DNA of 64,000 nt from NCBI GenBank assembly GCA_024734495.1, contig JALMQS010000068.1:744001-808000 (forward strand), in the 5' to 3' direction. Position 1 is the first letter of the stretch. The number at the start of each line of letters is the position of its first letter. The notes under the pieces were generated by a model. The model was given only the letters and a program-made list of their open reading frames with translations, was not told the origin of the DNA and did no database searches. This DNA comes from Forficula auricularia. Lineage: Eukaryota > Arthropoda > Insecta > Dermaptera > Forficulidae. Positions 23,755 through 36,414 of this stretch are shown here, in pieces. The translations under genes and the position numbers were made by a program.

Positions 23755-23923
23755 CCGGGGAGTCGGGTAAGCTAGGGGTTAGCGTGCCAGCCTGGTAACC
23801 AAGTGGAGTGAATCCGACTCGAGGCATCCGGCTAAAACCTGACCCTGGGATAGAAACAAAATTTAAATTAATAAGTGGTATCGTAAATCGGCTTATGGCT
23901 AAAAAGGCCGAAAAGCCAAAATA
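23755..23923 (+). mobile_element. tRNA-derived SINE, copy 2
   Basis: Same family as 12714-12882 but on the + strand: GCTAGGGGTTAGCGTGCCAG, AACCAAGTGGAGTGAATCC (B box degenerate), CTGACCCTGGGATAG, then ATCGTAAATCGGCTTATGGC and AAAAGCC. Confidence 0.75.
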
Positions 23924-23939
23924 AATCCCTCATCCCTTT

Positions 23940-26075
23940 CCTGAAAAACTTTTTTGGCGCTCATCTGTACCTAATAGTACACGATTTTTTCAAAATAATA
24001 TTTTATAATTTATTCTTGAAATTTTTGTATCAACAGTTTGTATTAAAAAGTAGACAACGTTTTTTTTTTTTATAAAACTTAATTTAAAAATATAAACATT
24101 CCACCATTATTTATTTACAGAACTTTTAGAATTGAAATTAAGTTTAAATAAAATCAGCACCTAGAAAGCATAATTGGAGTAATGATTTTACTTGTGCCTA
24201 ATCAATTTACACGTTGTGACAAAAACATTAGAAAATATTTAATTTGGATACAGCTAGAGGATTTTCGATAGAATGAGTACAACAGAGTGACATCACAATG
24301 GAGCTTATATTTTGTTCTTTTTAGTTTCCAAAGCTTTTTTAAAAAAATGGAGTAATGCAATTTTTTATTAATAAAAAAAATTAACAAAATTTATTTGTTT
24401 TAGTCGTAAAGTCTTTAAATGATTAATATACATGATTAGGATCGACGGGAGGTATAAAAAATTGTGACAAACACAATTCATAAGATAACTGTCGACTTTG
24501 TACTTATATATATATGTTTAAAAGTTTTTTCTTTTAAATAAGTCATTTAAACATTCTCTGTAGGTAGCTATAAATACCCAAGACATTAATATTGAATTAG
24601 AAAGGGATTTTTTGTAATATATCCAGCAGAAGGGAGTTAAAAAAAGCATCCATACCATTATACCATGGATATATAAGATTATACATTTTTTTTGTCTTTT
24701 TCTCATCTTTCATCTGATGTCCATTTTTGAAAAAAAAGTTCAGGAAATTTCCTCATATAGTTTCTATAACACAAAAACGATAGGTGTACGGTTAGTGAAC
24801 CCATAGAGAGTGGGCATTTTGATATACATGTATCACTTTCTCTATTCTTTCCAAATGGGCTTTGATATGGGGAGATAAAAAATCCAAACAATAGTCTCCA
24901 TTCTCTCTAGCTATCCATTTTTGAATAGAATCTAAAAAATAAAATAAAAAATAGGTGAAATTTAATAGCCAACATTCATGTTCATATATGTGAAATTTAA
25001 ATAAATAATGATATTAATTACACTATGTACGTATTCTTTTGATAAGATCCATTCTCATTAATAATCACCCTCTTTTGGGTTCATTGATAGGAAATAATTT
25101 TTGAGACCAGAAAGCAGATGCACAAAACAATCCAATCCTGAAGAGTTGCCAACTTGACTATGGAATAGCTTGGTAAAGGTTAATTCTAAATGAAACTTCA
25201 TTCTTCTTTTGAAGATAAGACAATTAACACCCAAGACTTTAAAACCCGAACTGAGATCAAATTAGTTTTGTGTAAACCATTTCGATTCAAGTTGATCCAT
25301 ATCATTTCTGTTTATACACAAGAATGGTGTAATGCTATAAAAGATGACCTGACTATGAAACAATTTTATATTGGTGCATTCTTCCTCTCTATGGAAAAAC
25401 AATTTACACTATTCCATTCTCTGTTCACTCTAGAACATAGTGAAATTTCTTTAGTGTAAATAGGTTCTAATCCGATTCGTGTTGATTCTTTTCACTCGTG
25501 TTTGATGAGTGAAGTAGACTGAATTAAAAGCGGAAAAAGTGTAATTTACATTGCTTCATATCAAAGTGAACTAACTGTTACTAATTGATATTATGCAGAA
25601 AAACAGCTTTGTCAAATTTATAGGTTATGTCCATAATAAATTAATTTAATACTTTTACTTCCCCTCTAGTCTTAGGGCATGCTTATACAATTTTGATTAA
25701 ACTTGGCTGAAAGAATAAGTAGCCTTAAAAAAACTATCAGATACAAATAATTGTTGCTTAGCTGGTTTAGCTGGTAGTCTATAATCTATAAATTATATCT
25801 AACAGTTTAACCAGGATGACCAGGGTCTAATTCCAGTTAAACTTGGCTGGAGGTCAACTTAATCTTGTAGTTACTCCGGACATATTCGGTTCTGACTTTA
25901 ATTAGCTGCAAACATAGCTCACGGTTAACTAGGCTTTTGTGCGTGCCGTATTTGTATGAATAGGAAATGAATGAATGTCAGTTCAAATTTGTCTGGGACT
26001 TGAAAAACTATCCTATTATGAGTAGAATTAATCAAATCCTAACGTATCTATAAAAATATTTCAGTTCAGAGTGAA
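23940..26075. other. AT-rich intronic DNA with possible degraded repeats
   Basis: Mostly AT-rich. The stretch 25660-25965 has repeated TTAAACTTGGCTG(A/G) words and may be a degraded TIR element, but I cannot define its ends. Open frames here are unsupported. Confidence 0.4.
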
Positions 26076-26079
26076 TCAG

Positions 26080-26380
26080 TATTAAAGACCGGGGTGTAAA
26101 CGAATTCCTTCACTATTAAGCCAGTACTAATGGGAGTGTATTTTAATGATTCTCCTTTTATCTCGGCATATAATACCATAGTAGTAATTATTATCAGGTA
26201 GTAAAAATGTTATATTTTAGAACTGTGGAGAGATCTCCATTTAGCTGTTATCATATAAGGGCGGAGTAGGTGAAAAGGGAACTAAGTACCCGCCACCCGC
26301 ACCAATCACTTACGCTAATGCCACCGGAATCATAAATCTTTTTTGAAAATGACGTTCCTGACAAATGGAGAAAATAAACT
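26080..26380. promoter_or_regulatory. Candidate enhancer island 7 (intron 2)
   Basis: Complex block with GGGCGGAGTAGGTG, CCGCCACCCGCACC and TTATCATATAAG; no open frame of note. Confidence 0.28.
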
Positions 26381-27214
26381 CATCAAAAATTTCTCTCTTT
26401 CTTTAATTTATTTCTTTTTTTATGAAACTTGGAATATTTAAAAAATTTACCAAATAATCAAATTACATAAAGAAAAAAAGAAATAATATTGATTATATAA
26501 GATTTAAAAATTATTGATTTCATGATTGAATTTTTGTATCAAGATAAAAGATTAGAAATTAAAAAAAAAAATACCTTTTGGAAAGTATAAATGGAACAAA
26601 ACACCTCTAAGAAGATTTGTTAATAGTGAGAAAAAAATGCAAATACTTTTAGTTGTACTTATATCTAGTAATATTTAAATATTTTGATTCAATAATAATT
26701 GATAGGAAACTGTATTTCATTTTCATATATTAGCAAGGAAAAGGCAATCATTAAATATGAAATTATGTTTTATCGTTAAAGCAATTAACAATATGGTGTC
26801 TGAAATTAGATACATAACAAATTAAATAATTATTTTATCCTTTTACTCTCTATGACTTCTGGAGAGTGATTTCAATTTTCCTAAGTCTTAACCCTTCAAT
26901 TCTCATTTACTGGCTATCACATTTTGAGTTTTTTAAAGTTCTAAAAAACTTCAAAATGATAACTAATGTTTTTACTTTACTAGGTTATTTTTCGTTATAT
27001 GTATTTTGTCTATTAACAGTCAAGTTACTTTGTTATCTCAATATGATTTTAAACTGTATTCATTAAAAAACTTGAGTTAATTATAATATAATATTTTCTA
27101 TTATAAATTGGTAGTCTTCTTTCATGAAAGTAATAAAATTCTTGCAAATGGCCGACATTGAACGACCATTTTGAAAATAAAAAAGCAATGTTAGGTATAC
27201 GTATATGCAGATTT

Positions 27215-27550
27215 ATCTGCGTAAACTCCTTAGCTCCTCCATTTTAAAGTTAAATAAAATATCTACTAAGATTACGAAAGAGTAAAAAATTAGTCTTAAG
27301 GTGTTTATAAAAATTCAGCCTCGTAAACACTTTAAAACTTGTATTTTAAGGTTAAAAAAATATTTGCTAAAATGACAAATGGCAGAAAATTAGTAAAAAA
27401 GTATAGTTCTAATGTGTTTACGCAGATATACCTATTCACGTAAACATCTTATCACCTCTATTTTAAGATTAAAAAATATTTGCTCACATACAGTAAATGA
27501 CCAATCTGGAAGTTAAAAAATCGTAGTGCAAAGGTGTTTATGTAGTATTC
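27215..27550. repeat. Three-unit imperfect tandem repeat, about 105-118 bp
   Basis: Units begin near 27218, 27320 and 27436 with CGTAAACAC/TCTT. Each continues with ATTTTAAGGTTAAAAAATAT, TTGCTnA, and ends with GTGTTTAyG. Divergence among units is high. Confidence 0.55.
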
Positions 27551-28218
27551 TTCATAACTTTTTTATTTTATGATTAGTCGTTCACTGTCTGTTATTTACA
27601 ATCTTTGGAAATATTTTTTTATCCAAAACGACCAATTTATATTATAGGTATTAATTAATGTTATAAGGAAAATGCTCAAACACTCAACTAGTCAATTCTT
27701 GTAAACTTATTCAACAAACTACAGTTAACATCAATGTTTAGTCTCGCAAAAACTTTCCAAGTAATTTCGACCTTTTTACGTTAATAATAATATGCCTACT
27801 TTCTTATTGACATACAATGATTTATTTTGGAATACTAATTCAATCTATGAGTGAAGATTAGCTTCAAAATGGGATTAATCACCTTAAAATTGGGAATTAT
27901 TAATTTAAAAATGGGACTAGCTAATGTAAAATTGGGCAATTTATTATTCCCATTTTGAAATATATTAATATTGTACTATGAAATTGATTAATTCGAATTT
28001 GAAATTGAAAAGGTATTGGCGAAAATCATGATAGGTGACATCTCTTTTAGATATTTAGAATTAATTATTACATATGTAAAATTAAGTGAATTCATCTTTC
28101 CTGACATCTATTGGCAGAAAGTTATCTGAGAAACAAAATCCATTCACCCATAAGATTAATAGTTTTACCCCACCGTTAGCTCCTTTAGCGGATGCTGCTG
28201 TTTTGTCAATACTACAAC

Positions 28219-28562
28219 TTGTCCATGTAATGTATTTCAGAAAATGCTCAATTATATTTCAGAATTCTCAAATTAATATTCGAAAATCACAATTGTATTT
28301 CAGAAATCTCAATTCAATTTCAGAAAATCACAATTGTATTTCAGAATTAATATTAGAAAATCACAAGCGTATTTTAGAATCTCAATTCAATTTCAGAAAA
28401 CCTCAATTCTATTTCAGAAAATGTCATTTGTTTTGATAGTTGTTTATTTGATTTATTTTCTGAAATACTATATTGTGATTTTCTAATATTCAATTGAGAA
28501 TTTTAAAATATTATTGGGATTTTCTGAAATTAACTTGATCTTTTCTGAAATAAAATTGGAAA
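28219..28562. repeat. Foldback built of TTTCAGAAAAT-type short repeats, copy 1
   Basis: The left half is a run of about 30-bp units (TATTTCAGAATCTCAATT, TTTCAGAAAATCACAATTG). From 28448 the same units appear reverse-complemented (TTTTCTGAAATA, CAATTGAGAATTTT), making a large imperfect hairpin. A related structure lies at 42134-42552. Confidence 0.6.
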
Positions 28563-28616
28563 AGGTGTAGTTAAGATTTTATATAAGACTTTGCCTTGTA
28601 TTTTGGTTTTATATAT

Positions 28617-29010
28617 AAAAATTTTTTAAGAAAAAATAAAAACCGACTTCAAAAAATTAAGTGCAACAAATATAAAAATACACTAAAAGGTATAAAATAA
28701 TTATTATCTTATTTAGTTACAACTAAACGACGAAATATTAACACGAAATTACTTTTTAAAGTCGGTGCCAAACAAACTATACCTATAAGCGAGCGTACCC
28801 GCCAAACGTACTAAGTAAGATCCGTCGAGTGCGATTCATAAAAGGTATATGTTTGGCACCAACTTCAAAAGTAATTTCGTGTTAATATTTCGTCGTTTAG
28901 TTGTAACTAAATAAGATAATAATTATTTTATACCTTTTAGTGTATTTTTATATTTGTTGCACTTAATTTTTTGAAGTCGGTTTTTATTTTTTTCTTAAAA
29001 ATTTTTATTT
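28617..29010. mobile_element. Long near-perfect hairpin (about 165-bp arms) in an AACCGACTTC element
   Basis: The left arm 28617-28783 (containing AAAAACCGACTTCAAAAAAT) matches the reverse complement of 28841-29010 with very few differences. The 57-bp tip contains CGAGCGTACCCGCC. A further TTTTTTGAAGTCGGTTAA end occurs near 29375-29392, so the hairpin may be one end of a larger element. AACCGACTTC...GAAGTCGGTT ends are familiar from insect repeats. Confidence 0.75.
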
Positions 29011-29302
29011 TTCTCTTTTTAGTGATGTTATTAATAGTGATTATATCATCAGAACTTGACCAAATTAATATGACACCATCCCTAAGACACTCCCTTTCGG
29101 ATAAAAAAAGAACCATCGAAATCGGTTCATAAACAAAGAGGTTAGGTCTAAACAAACCTAAACAAACCTAATAAAAAAGGTCTAATACCTATGAAAAAAT
29201 CGAAAAAAAAATGGGACCAATCGGAAGCTAGACTGGACCCAATGCAAAAAAAAATTTTCAAAATCGGTTGACAATTGGCGGAGATATGAGGTAACATAGG
29301 CA

Positions 29303-29303
<1 letters not shown>

Positions 29304-29348
<45 letters not shown>
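29304..29348. repeat. Poly-A run of 45 bases
   Basis: Uninterrupted A45 followed by TTCAATCGAATAGAGAACC, near the end of the AACCGACTTC-type element. It could be a retroposon tail or an expanded simple repeat; the length is prone to assembly error. Confidence 0.85.
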
Positions 29349-29350
<2 letters not shown>

Positions 29351-30409
29351 CAATCGAATAGAGAACCTCCTCCTTTTTTGAAGTCGGTTAATAAGAATAT
29401 ATATATAAATTATATCTATATTGAAGTTTTTGTCCCACAATGAAATTTTCCGCTCAATCAGCCAGATATGTCAATTTTCTGTCCGAACTGACATCTAGAA
29501 AAGGCTACTTTTAAAGAGGGGCAAATAATATTTTCGAGTGTTATTGTTTACAATTATGATTCCAAGCTATCATTTAAATCTAGAGAAATTTTGATTCAAA
29601 ATGTTTTCTACTTTAAACATCAAACTTAATCCATCCATCTTAATAGAGATTATATCACGCATTCACGAGCTAAAAAACTCTTTGGCATCGCTGAACGTAT
29701 AATAAATAAAATTTATTATATAATTAATAAATAAATTGGAAAGATAGATATAGTAAATGAACTTCTAACCTTTTATTGTTATAATTCTCTCCACCTAATT
29801 CGCCAACTTATCTATGAAATGGTGTTTTTTTTTTTTTTTACATAATAATAACTATCCTTTTTTAATCTCGCTTCCGTTTAATTATTGATCAACAAGTGAT
29901 AAATATCAAAATTTAGTATAGAAAGTTTTTTTTCTATTTCAGATAAATTACATAATGATGGAAAATTAGTGTCTTGCAAACATCTAATTTCAAAAAATTT
30001 AAAAACTTATTACATTTTTTTTCTTTTTTTAATCCAAGTCCATTAATTAAATTGAAACTGGGGAGTAGGCGGATTGCAGTCTGTGTGCATGTGTATGTGT
30101 GTAGAAGCGGAGTGGGGTGAAATGGGGTTGTAATAAATTTCCAAGTTTGAGTCACTTATCTTGCAAGATTCGAGTGTGAACAAACGCAGGTCCTATTCAA
30201 GATCGAATTTCTTACCAATTTATTTTCTATACTATCAGATATAAGTTTTCCAACTTCGTTTTTTTTTCTTCTTACATCAACATTTTAGATTAAGCCATTT
30301 ATTAAAAGCCTACAAAACATTCATTAGCACGTCGAGATAGAAATCTTGAGAAGCGATTTCTTTATATCTTAAAAAGGGTGTCTAAAGGTATTTTAAACGG
30401 GTGTAAAAT

Positions 30410-30790
30410 CGAACCCTGAGTTCGCAGAGGGGCCCGGCCCCCGGGGCCCTCTCCTCTGTTTTGACCACACGAAGGTATACAAAACCGTCCTCGGTTACAA
30501 ATTTATGGAGTTTCGCGGCGTGAGGTGGCTTTTAAGAGTAGGTGGCTGAGGTAGAGAAGATTCGTAGATAAAAAACGAGAGAGGGACGAAGAGGAGGATG
30601 TATAAACAAGCTTTTAAAATGTCTCCAGAAGTCAAAGCAAAGGAATGTAGCTCTCCTGCAGAGTGTAGGTTTGTCTGTCCAAAGTGTTGCCCTCGCTATA
30701 TAAAGTTACCTTGAGTTCTTATTCAGTGGGGTCCTCCTCCCCCCTCCCGCACAATAAATGTCCGAATGCCGGGTGTCATCCGGTTGCTGG
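30410..30790. promoter_or_regulatory. Candidate enhancer island 8 (intron 2)
   Basis: One of the longest complex blocks in the window. It opens with a GC near-palindrome (AGAGGGGCCC...GGGCCCTCT, 30427-30453) and continues with mixed sequence and TATATAAAG near 30698. No open frame of note. An unannotated promoter is an alternative. Confidence 0.33.
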
Positions 30791-30884
30791 ATATAAAATT
30801 CATTATAAATCTTTACTAATCGTAATGGTTGGTGTTTTTTCTTTTTTCTTATTTAAATAAAAAATAAGAGGCGAGGTTATTCAA

Positions 30885-31525
30885 TTAAAACACCCACGAA
30901 GATGAAGGGAGGACCAATAATTCAGGGAAAGATTTATCAATTTCTAAATTCCTAAATGGATGGAAATTATATAATGAAATTGATACAAAAAGAAGATTCG
31001 CCAAAAAGGTACAATCTCTGTAGTCCGCGGTGGACCCTTGTATCATGAAAATAAGAAGAGATTTAGGGATTGGGTAGAAGTTGAAGGTATTTGTGGATGC
31101 GGGTCTTGAAAGATTGAAGGTTAACCTTTCATTTATAACTATAAGTTGCGGAGGAAGAGAGTTCCAGTCTCTAGATGTCATAGGGATAAACGAATTGGCG
31201 AATGCGTTCAATAGTATCCAATTTAAGTGAGTAGGGGTGTTGAATCTTAGAAAGCCGCTTATTTTGCACAAATGAAGCCTTTGGAGGGATTATTGATTTT
31301 ATCTCGTCAGAACAAAAGCTATGGCAATATCTATTAAAAAGAGAAAGGGCGGAGACAGATCTACGATGGCCAGGGAGTCGAGAGTGTCAGTTAATGCACG
31401 ATCTCCTATCAGTCTGATAGCCCGCCTCTGAATTGCATCCAAGATATTAAGAGAATGCATGGAGGAACCTATACACAAATGCGAGCAATATTTAAGACAG
31501 GGGCGAATTGAGCCTTGTATAAGTT
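30885..31525 (-). pseudogene. LINE reverse-transcriptase C-terminal remnant
   Basis: The - strand encodes, with frame changes, the C-terminal region typical of non-LTR retrotransposon ORF2: AIQRRAIRLIGD near 31430, then FANSFIPMTSRDWNSLP and a degenerate tail. The FIPMTSRDWNSLP block also appears at 39330. Stops and frameshifts show it is dead. Probably Jockey/CR1-like. Confidence 0.7.
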
Positions 31526-31689
31526 AAGAAGTTTGAAGTTACAAACAAATTAACCTAAAAATGAAACTAATTGAATGAATATATATTTTGAGCATTGCAA
31601 TAATGTTATTCTTGTGATATGAGTTGAGATATTAAGTCCTCCTTATTAAGTTGGAAATTAATTTGTTTATTTGGATTTAATTATGAAAA

Positions 31690-31750
31690 AATCAATACAG
31701 TTTCGGTAGAAATTCTCTGTAATCTTCAGTCTAAAGAAACACAGAAAAAC
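31690..31750 (-). ncRNA. Decayed hammerhead-like motif
   Basis: The - strand has CTGAAGA (31723-31729), a weak AGA/TCT helix II, then ACCGAAACTGTATT. Core strings are present but pairing is poor. Confidence 0.25.
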
Positions 31751-32010
31751 GTCATGAGCAGTGGTACAAGCAACAGTTGTACATTATTGCAATAATAAAT
31801 TTAAAAACAATTTTATCGATATTAAAAAAATATAATAATTTGTGAATTTAAAATTGTATATAATATATATCATATAACGCAAACTATTTACACATATGCA
31901 TTTTATTTGGTCTTTAATAAAACGTTTATTGGTTGCTTAAGAAATAGTGTATGAAATCAGTTACAAAAACAAAATATTTTCAAACCGAAAGGAATAAAGA
32001 TAAGTAATAC

Positions 32011-32264
32011 GGTCGCCTTAGAGTGTAAGTCCGCTAAATCCATTTTTTACCATATATGACATATTAATACCTTTCGAAAGAAAAAGAGATACAGCATCGT
32101 CCAAGTAAAACTGCTACTTAGAATTACGATAGTAAGTTGCAGAAAAAAAAAATGTGAAAAATATTTTCTTTCCATAACAACAATATTAAATTTTGTTTGT
32201 TTTTTCTCTGCCCTGTAAAATTTCCTTGTTGTGAGTTAGCAGGTTTACACTCTGAGGCTACGAC
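32011..32264. mobile_element. TIR element (MITE), about 254 bp
   Basis: Left end GTCGCCTTAGAGTGTAAG and right end, reverse-complemented, GTAGCCTCAGAGTGTAAA, continuing as YCYGCTAA. Internal sequence is AT-rich and non-coding. I could not confirm a target duplication, so the superfamily is unassigned. Confidence 0.65.
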
Positions 32265-32379
32265 ATTTACCTAATGAGAAAGCTGAGAGGGTTTTTTTTA
32301 GTTCTTTAACACGTTCTTTCAATCTTTTGAAATTTGTACGCAGATTCCCTTCCCGAAATACTGAAATTCTCTTTTTTTG

Positions 32380-32422
32380 GAAGGGGGGTTCCACCCTGGT
32401 TGAGAACCCCTGTTATATATAT
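32380..32422. mobile_element. hAT-like 3' end fragment
   Basis: GGTTCCACCCTGGTTGAGAA followed by CCCCTG resembles the right terminus of hAT elements. No matching left end was found, so this is at best a truncated copy. Confidence 0.35.
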
Positions 32423-32559
32423 AATATTGAAAAAGACTTTAAAATTATAAGCCAATATATTATATATAAACTAGAAAATTTTCTTATTTTCGCAGGCTTT
32501 GTCCAATTTGAATCAAATAGGATCAAATGTTTTTGTATTTAAGATATTTTTTATATCCG

Positions 32560-32920
32560 AAATGGGCTGTCTTTGGATGTAAATTGCCCAATCCCCAAAG
32601 GATCTAATCCCCAGATGTTCATGTCTTTAATTCAAAATTGACCCCAACGAATCTTGTGACAATCTATTAGACCATTAAATCGACTGCCACGCCGAGATAT
32701 ATGTATCTTTTGATTTTGCATCCAATTTCGATTTCTCCGCTCGGTGTGTTGTATCTCTCAAGGCATGCTTGTTTCAATCACGATGTTTCTTGGACCGGAA
32801 CGCCCCAGGGACGCCGCAATCCCTGCTACCAAAGAGCAAGCAGAAGGTCGCCCTCGACACCCCTTTATGGTCCCTAGGCATGCACACGGACCACGGGGCC
32901 GATAATATGCAATTAAAAAT
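32560..32920. promoter_or_regulatory. Candidate enhancer island 9 (intron 2)
   Basis: Complex, GC-richer block with CTTTGATTTTGCATCC-type, CCATTAAATCG and ATATGCAATTAAAAAT (homeodomain/POU-like) words. Its open frame is unremarkable. Confidence 0.36.
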
Positions 32921-33059
32921 AATAATCACATTTGCTAACATACATCCACTTATTATGTAATTATTATTTTAATACTCTATTCGAAAATGAATATTCCATA
33001 CGTGTAAAAACAAAATATTTTATTTTTTTATTTCATAATAGCGACTAGACATGAACTTA

Positions 33060-33320
33060 AGGTGTACGTTGCTGGAACTTGATGGGGGAAATCGAAAGAA
33101 GGGGTGAATAAAATTGCAATGTCTGAATGCACGGTTCCGGAAGACGTGGTCCGAATGTCGTTTGTGATTCACCCGGATTGGTGACAGCTCCCGCCCCTCG
33201 TTTTGGGGTTGATCACTCGTTTTCTCCGACTTTGGACAATTGGCGATCCCAGATGGTTCAATTGAGCCTGTAACAACGCTTTTGTAACACCTCCCCCTAT
33301 CAATGGGGTGATGAATATAC
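33060..33320. promoter_or_regulatory. Candidate enhancer island 10 (intron 2)
   Basis: Complex block with GTGACAGCTCCCGCCCC, GTTGATCACTC and CCCCCTATCAATGGGGTG. A 102-codon open frame on the - strand crosses it but resembles no known protein. Confidence 0.33.
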
Positions 33321-33329
33321 CCCCGCAAT

Positions 33330-35530
33330 AGTTTCCTGTGTTATAAAATCACACACTTTATACAAGTTTCTCTAACAAACTGATAATTGACTTGAACCCT
33401 CAATTTGAAAAATCGAAAAACCAAATATATCTATCTATAATCCTGAATAGAAAAGTCCGGAAGGGAATAGAGGGTGATAAAATTATTATTAACTTTTCAT
33501 CTCACACTCAGGGGATTATAATTTATTATACATATACCGCAAATAAATATATCATCAATTGTTCGTTTTTTGTACAAAGTGAAATCCCTGTAATAGTTGA
33601 TTTTGGTACCAGTCAGGATGGTGTGGATTGCAATGGAATCAAGTGAAATCAAATTACACTTGATTTTTTATTGTGTCATCTATCTTTTGATAGAGAACAC
33701 TTGCCGAAATCTCTATTCCTATGGGTAAAACGGATGATACTGACGATTCAAGAGATCATTAATAATAAAGAATAAATTGTTATTTTAGTAAATTTGAAAA
33801 TTTAATAATTTAATAAACAGTTTACAATTTAATATACAATATGTAGTATAAGTTAAAAAAATTAAAATTTTAAAATACTACAGTCCATACCAGAGTTTTT
33901 TAACCGGGTTACTCCTAAACTCTATAGGGTTAGAAAAGAAATAGTTATTCTACAATTTAATGTCGTAAATGTGTATTATTTTTTTTTTTTTTTTTTTTGT
34001 ATTATTTAATTCATTTTAAATAAAAAATGATTATTATTTGATAGTATTTTATATTAAATTCCAAAATTATTATATATACCGTAGTTCTCCTCTTCAAAAT
34101 TATTATAATATAGTTCTCCTCTTCAAAGTGATTTTCATGGGGAAGCTGTTCCTACTTTATGTGCTAACCCGTCTTAAATTGTCATATGTAACATTTTTTC
34201 TTGACTGAAACAGGATTCAATCCCGAGATAGCGCGGTTAGAATTTGATCCCTGAAGACACTATACTAGAGGTCCCTCAAAATTGAAATGATTAGGTATAA
34301 CAAATTATGATCTTTTTCGGTTTTTGGAAACATGAAATAAGTACTTAATACCTTATCTTATACATAATTTACATATGTACATAGGTATATATTTAAAATA
34401 TTTTGTAGTTTTGAGTCAATATTAATTCAAAATCAATTTTGAAACTTATAATTTTTTGTGATAATTCCCTGAGACAAGTATTCTTTAAGGGTCTACAAGG
34501 AAAAAAATTTAAGAAACTTTATTGAGGGAAAAAATATTGCCTACGTGTCTCAAAATGTATTTAGCTTGAAAGAAATTCAGCAAAAATCGTTAACGTAAAT
34601 GCCTAGTTTTCGGACTAGTCTTAAAACTCTGATGTCACTATATTTAGGTTGATTTTTAAATCATATTTCAAATTTAATCTACCTCATTTATTATGGAAAA
34701 TTAATATAAAGGATTAATTTAAAAATTCAGAAATATTTTGATTGTGATAGTCAATTTAATTTTCGTATCCATAGTAATTACCTATTTTGACAATTTCTCT
34801 CAAAAAATTCACTCAAAAACGATTCTAAATAAATTCCACAACGACGCACAACCCCTTAGTAGAAGCAGGCTGTGCCATCAACCTGCCTAATAAATTGATT
34901 ACAATAAATAGTTTCTCACTTAAGAGACTTTTACCCAAATGAGTTATAAATTTGCAAGAAAATGGCATTTTCAAATGGGATCTTTAGTAAAGCAACAAAT
35001 CTTTCACTAGTTGAAAATATGACTACTTGAGTAATAATTTTTGAAGAAAATCTCCAATAACATGAACGACAAACCATACGATGTATAATGATGTATAATT
35101 AAAAAATTTTAATGTGATAATTAGAAAATAAATATATAGATATATAGAAGATTGCTACAAGTAGGTATATTACGGGAAATTGTAGTGTTGAATTTTGTTT
35201 GAAATCTATTTAGCTACAAATTCAGGACAGCTATCTTTATTGAGATAATTATATTTCTACTTGTTTAAAAATTATCATTCTTTAATTATACATTTTCTGT
35301 TTATTCTATTTGTGTGAAGTAACGTAACCTCACATTAAATAAAATTAAACGCAATTAATACAGAAATGATCTAAGGTGTAATAATTATAAACAATTATTA
35401 ATATAATTTGTATTTATATTTCTTCAATTGGATTTAAAAAGAAAAAAATGAATTTATCTCATTAGTACAAGAATGCAACAACAAATATGCCATTAAAAAG
35501 AATAAGTGTTTTAACGTAACGTAAAGATAT
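33330..35530. other. AT-rich intronic DNA
   Basis: AT-rich, including a poly-T run near 33979-33998 and two direct TAGTTCTCCTCTTCAAA words near 34083 and 34111. No supported gene. Confidence 0.45.
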
Positions 35531-35536
35531 CTTACT

Positions 35537-36340
35537 CTAGGGTAAAGTACTTTAAAATATAATTTTACTAAAAACTTTTTATATATAACCTTTTTTGTGG
35601 CCCTAAGGTACTTAATAGAATATTAAATTTCATTGAAATTGGTTAAGTAATTTTCAAGATATTTAGAAAAAATTAAAAAAGTCCTGGAATAAAGTACTAA
35701 TGTTTGTGGGCTGATATGTATCAAAAACTAAGCAGCGCTTCATTTTGTTAAAGTAATGGTAGGTTTTCAATTTCATTTCCATCGGTTGAACGGTGTGGAA
35801 AAAATCGTCCACCAAAAAAAAAGGGTAACATACGTACATCCATCCATCTGCAATTCTGGACGCACTAAACGAAAAATTCACGCTTGGCGCGAGTCCAAAC
35901 CCATGCTTTGTCTGCTTCGCATTGGATAAAGTAAAAATGTGAAAAGCTTGGGGATTTTTCTACAGGGTAGTGATACCCTTAACTCGTCTGCCAATTTACT
36001 TGTCTAAATGGCAGGGGCTCCCATTATACGATATGTTCCTATTAAATGACTGATGCTGTCTGCTACTGGCAAACACCAACGTACCCCGACAGGTTTGAAC
36101 ATGATTGTGTCTGGTGTATCTGGTGGTTTCCCCACCCACTGCTCGCTAGACAAGCCTTCACGTGGCTCAGTTTGTATTTAGCAATCTAGCAATCCTCCGC
36201 AGTAGTCTCTGCGGCAGGGTCGCCAAGTGAAAAAAAACATGAAAAAATGTTGTGGCCGTAGTAATTTTGCCTCAGTTCTTATAAAGGCGCCAATCAGTAT
36301 TTCGCACGATGGCACAAAGAAGACTTGTCGCTCCCCTGTA
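35537..36340. mobile_element. Dispersed repeat family R1, copy 2
   Basis: Same family and order of blocks as 21268-21935. It carries about 150 bp extra (36075-36235: CACCAACGTACCCCGACAGG through GCAATCCTCCGCAG) that the first copy lacks. No intact frame. Confidence 0.65.
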
Positions 36341-36414
36341 TTTAATTTCCTCTTTTATATCTTAATCTTCCCGGGTAGCGATCTATTTCAGTAACTTGCT
36401 ATGTGAAAGGCATT

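Noticed and set aside
32614..32620. ATGTTC context as a candidate T-box exon 3 start
   Set aside because: The following codons do not encode Pro and the T-box continuation, and no suitable acceptor precedes it.
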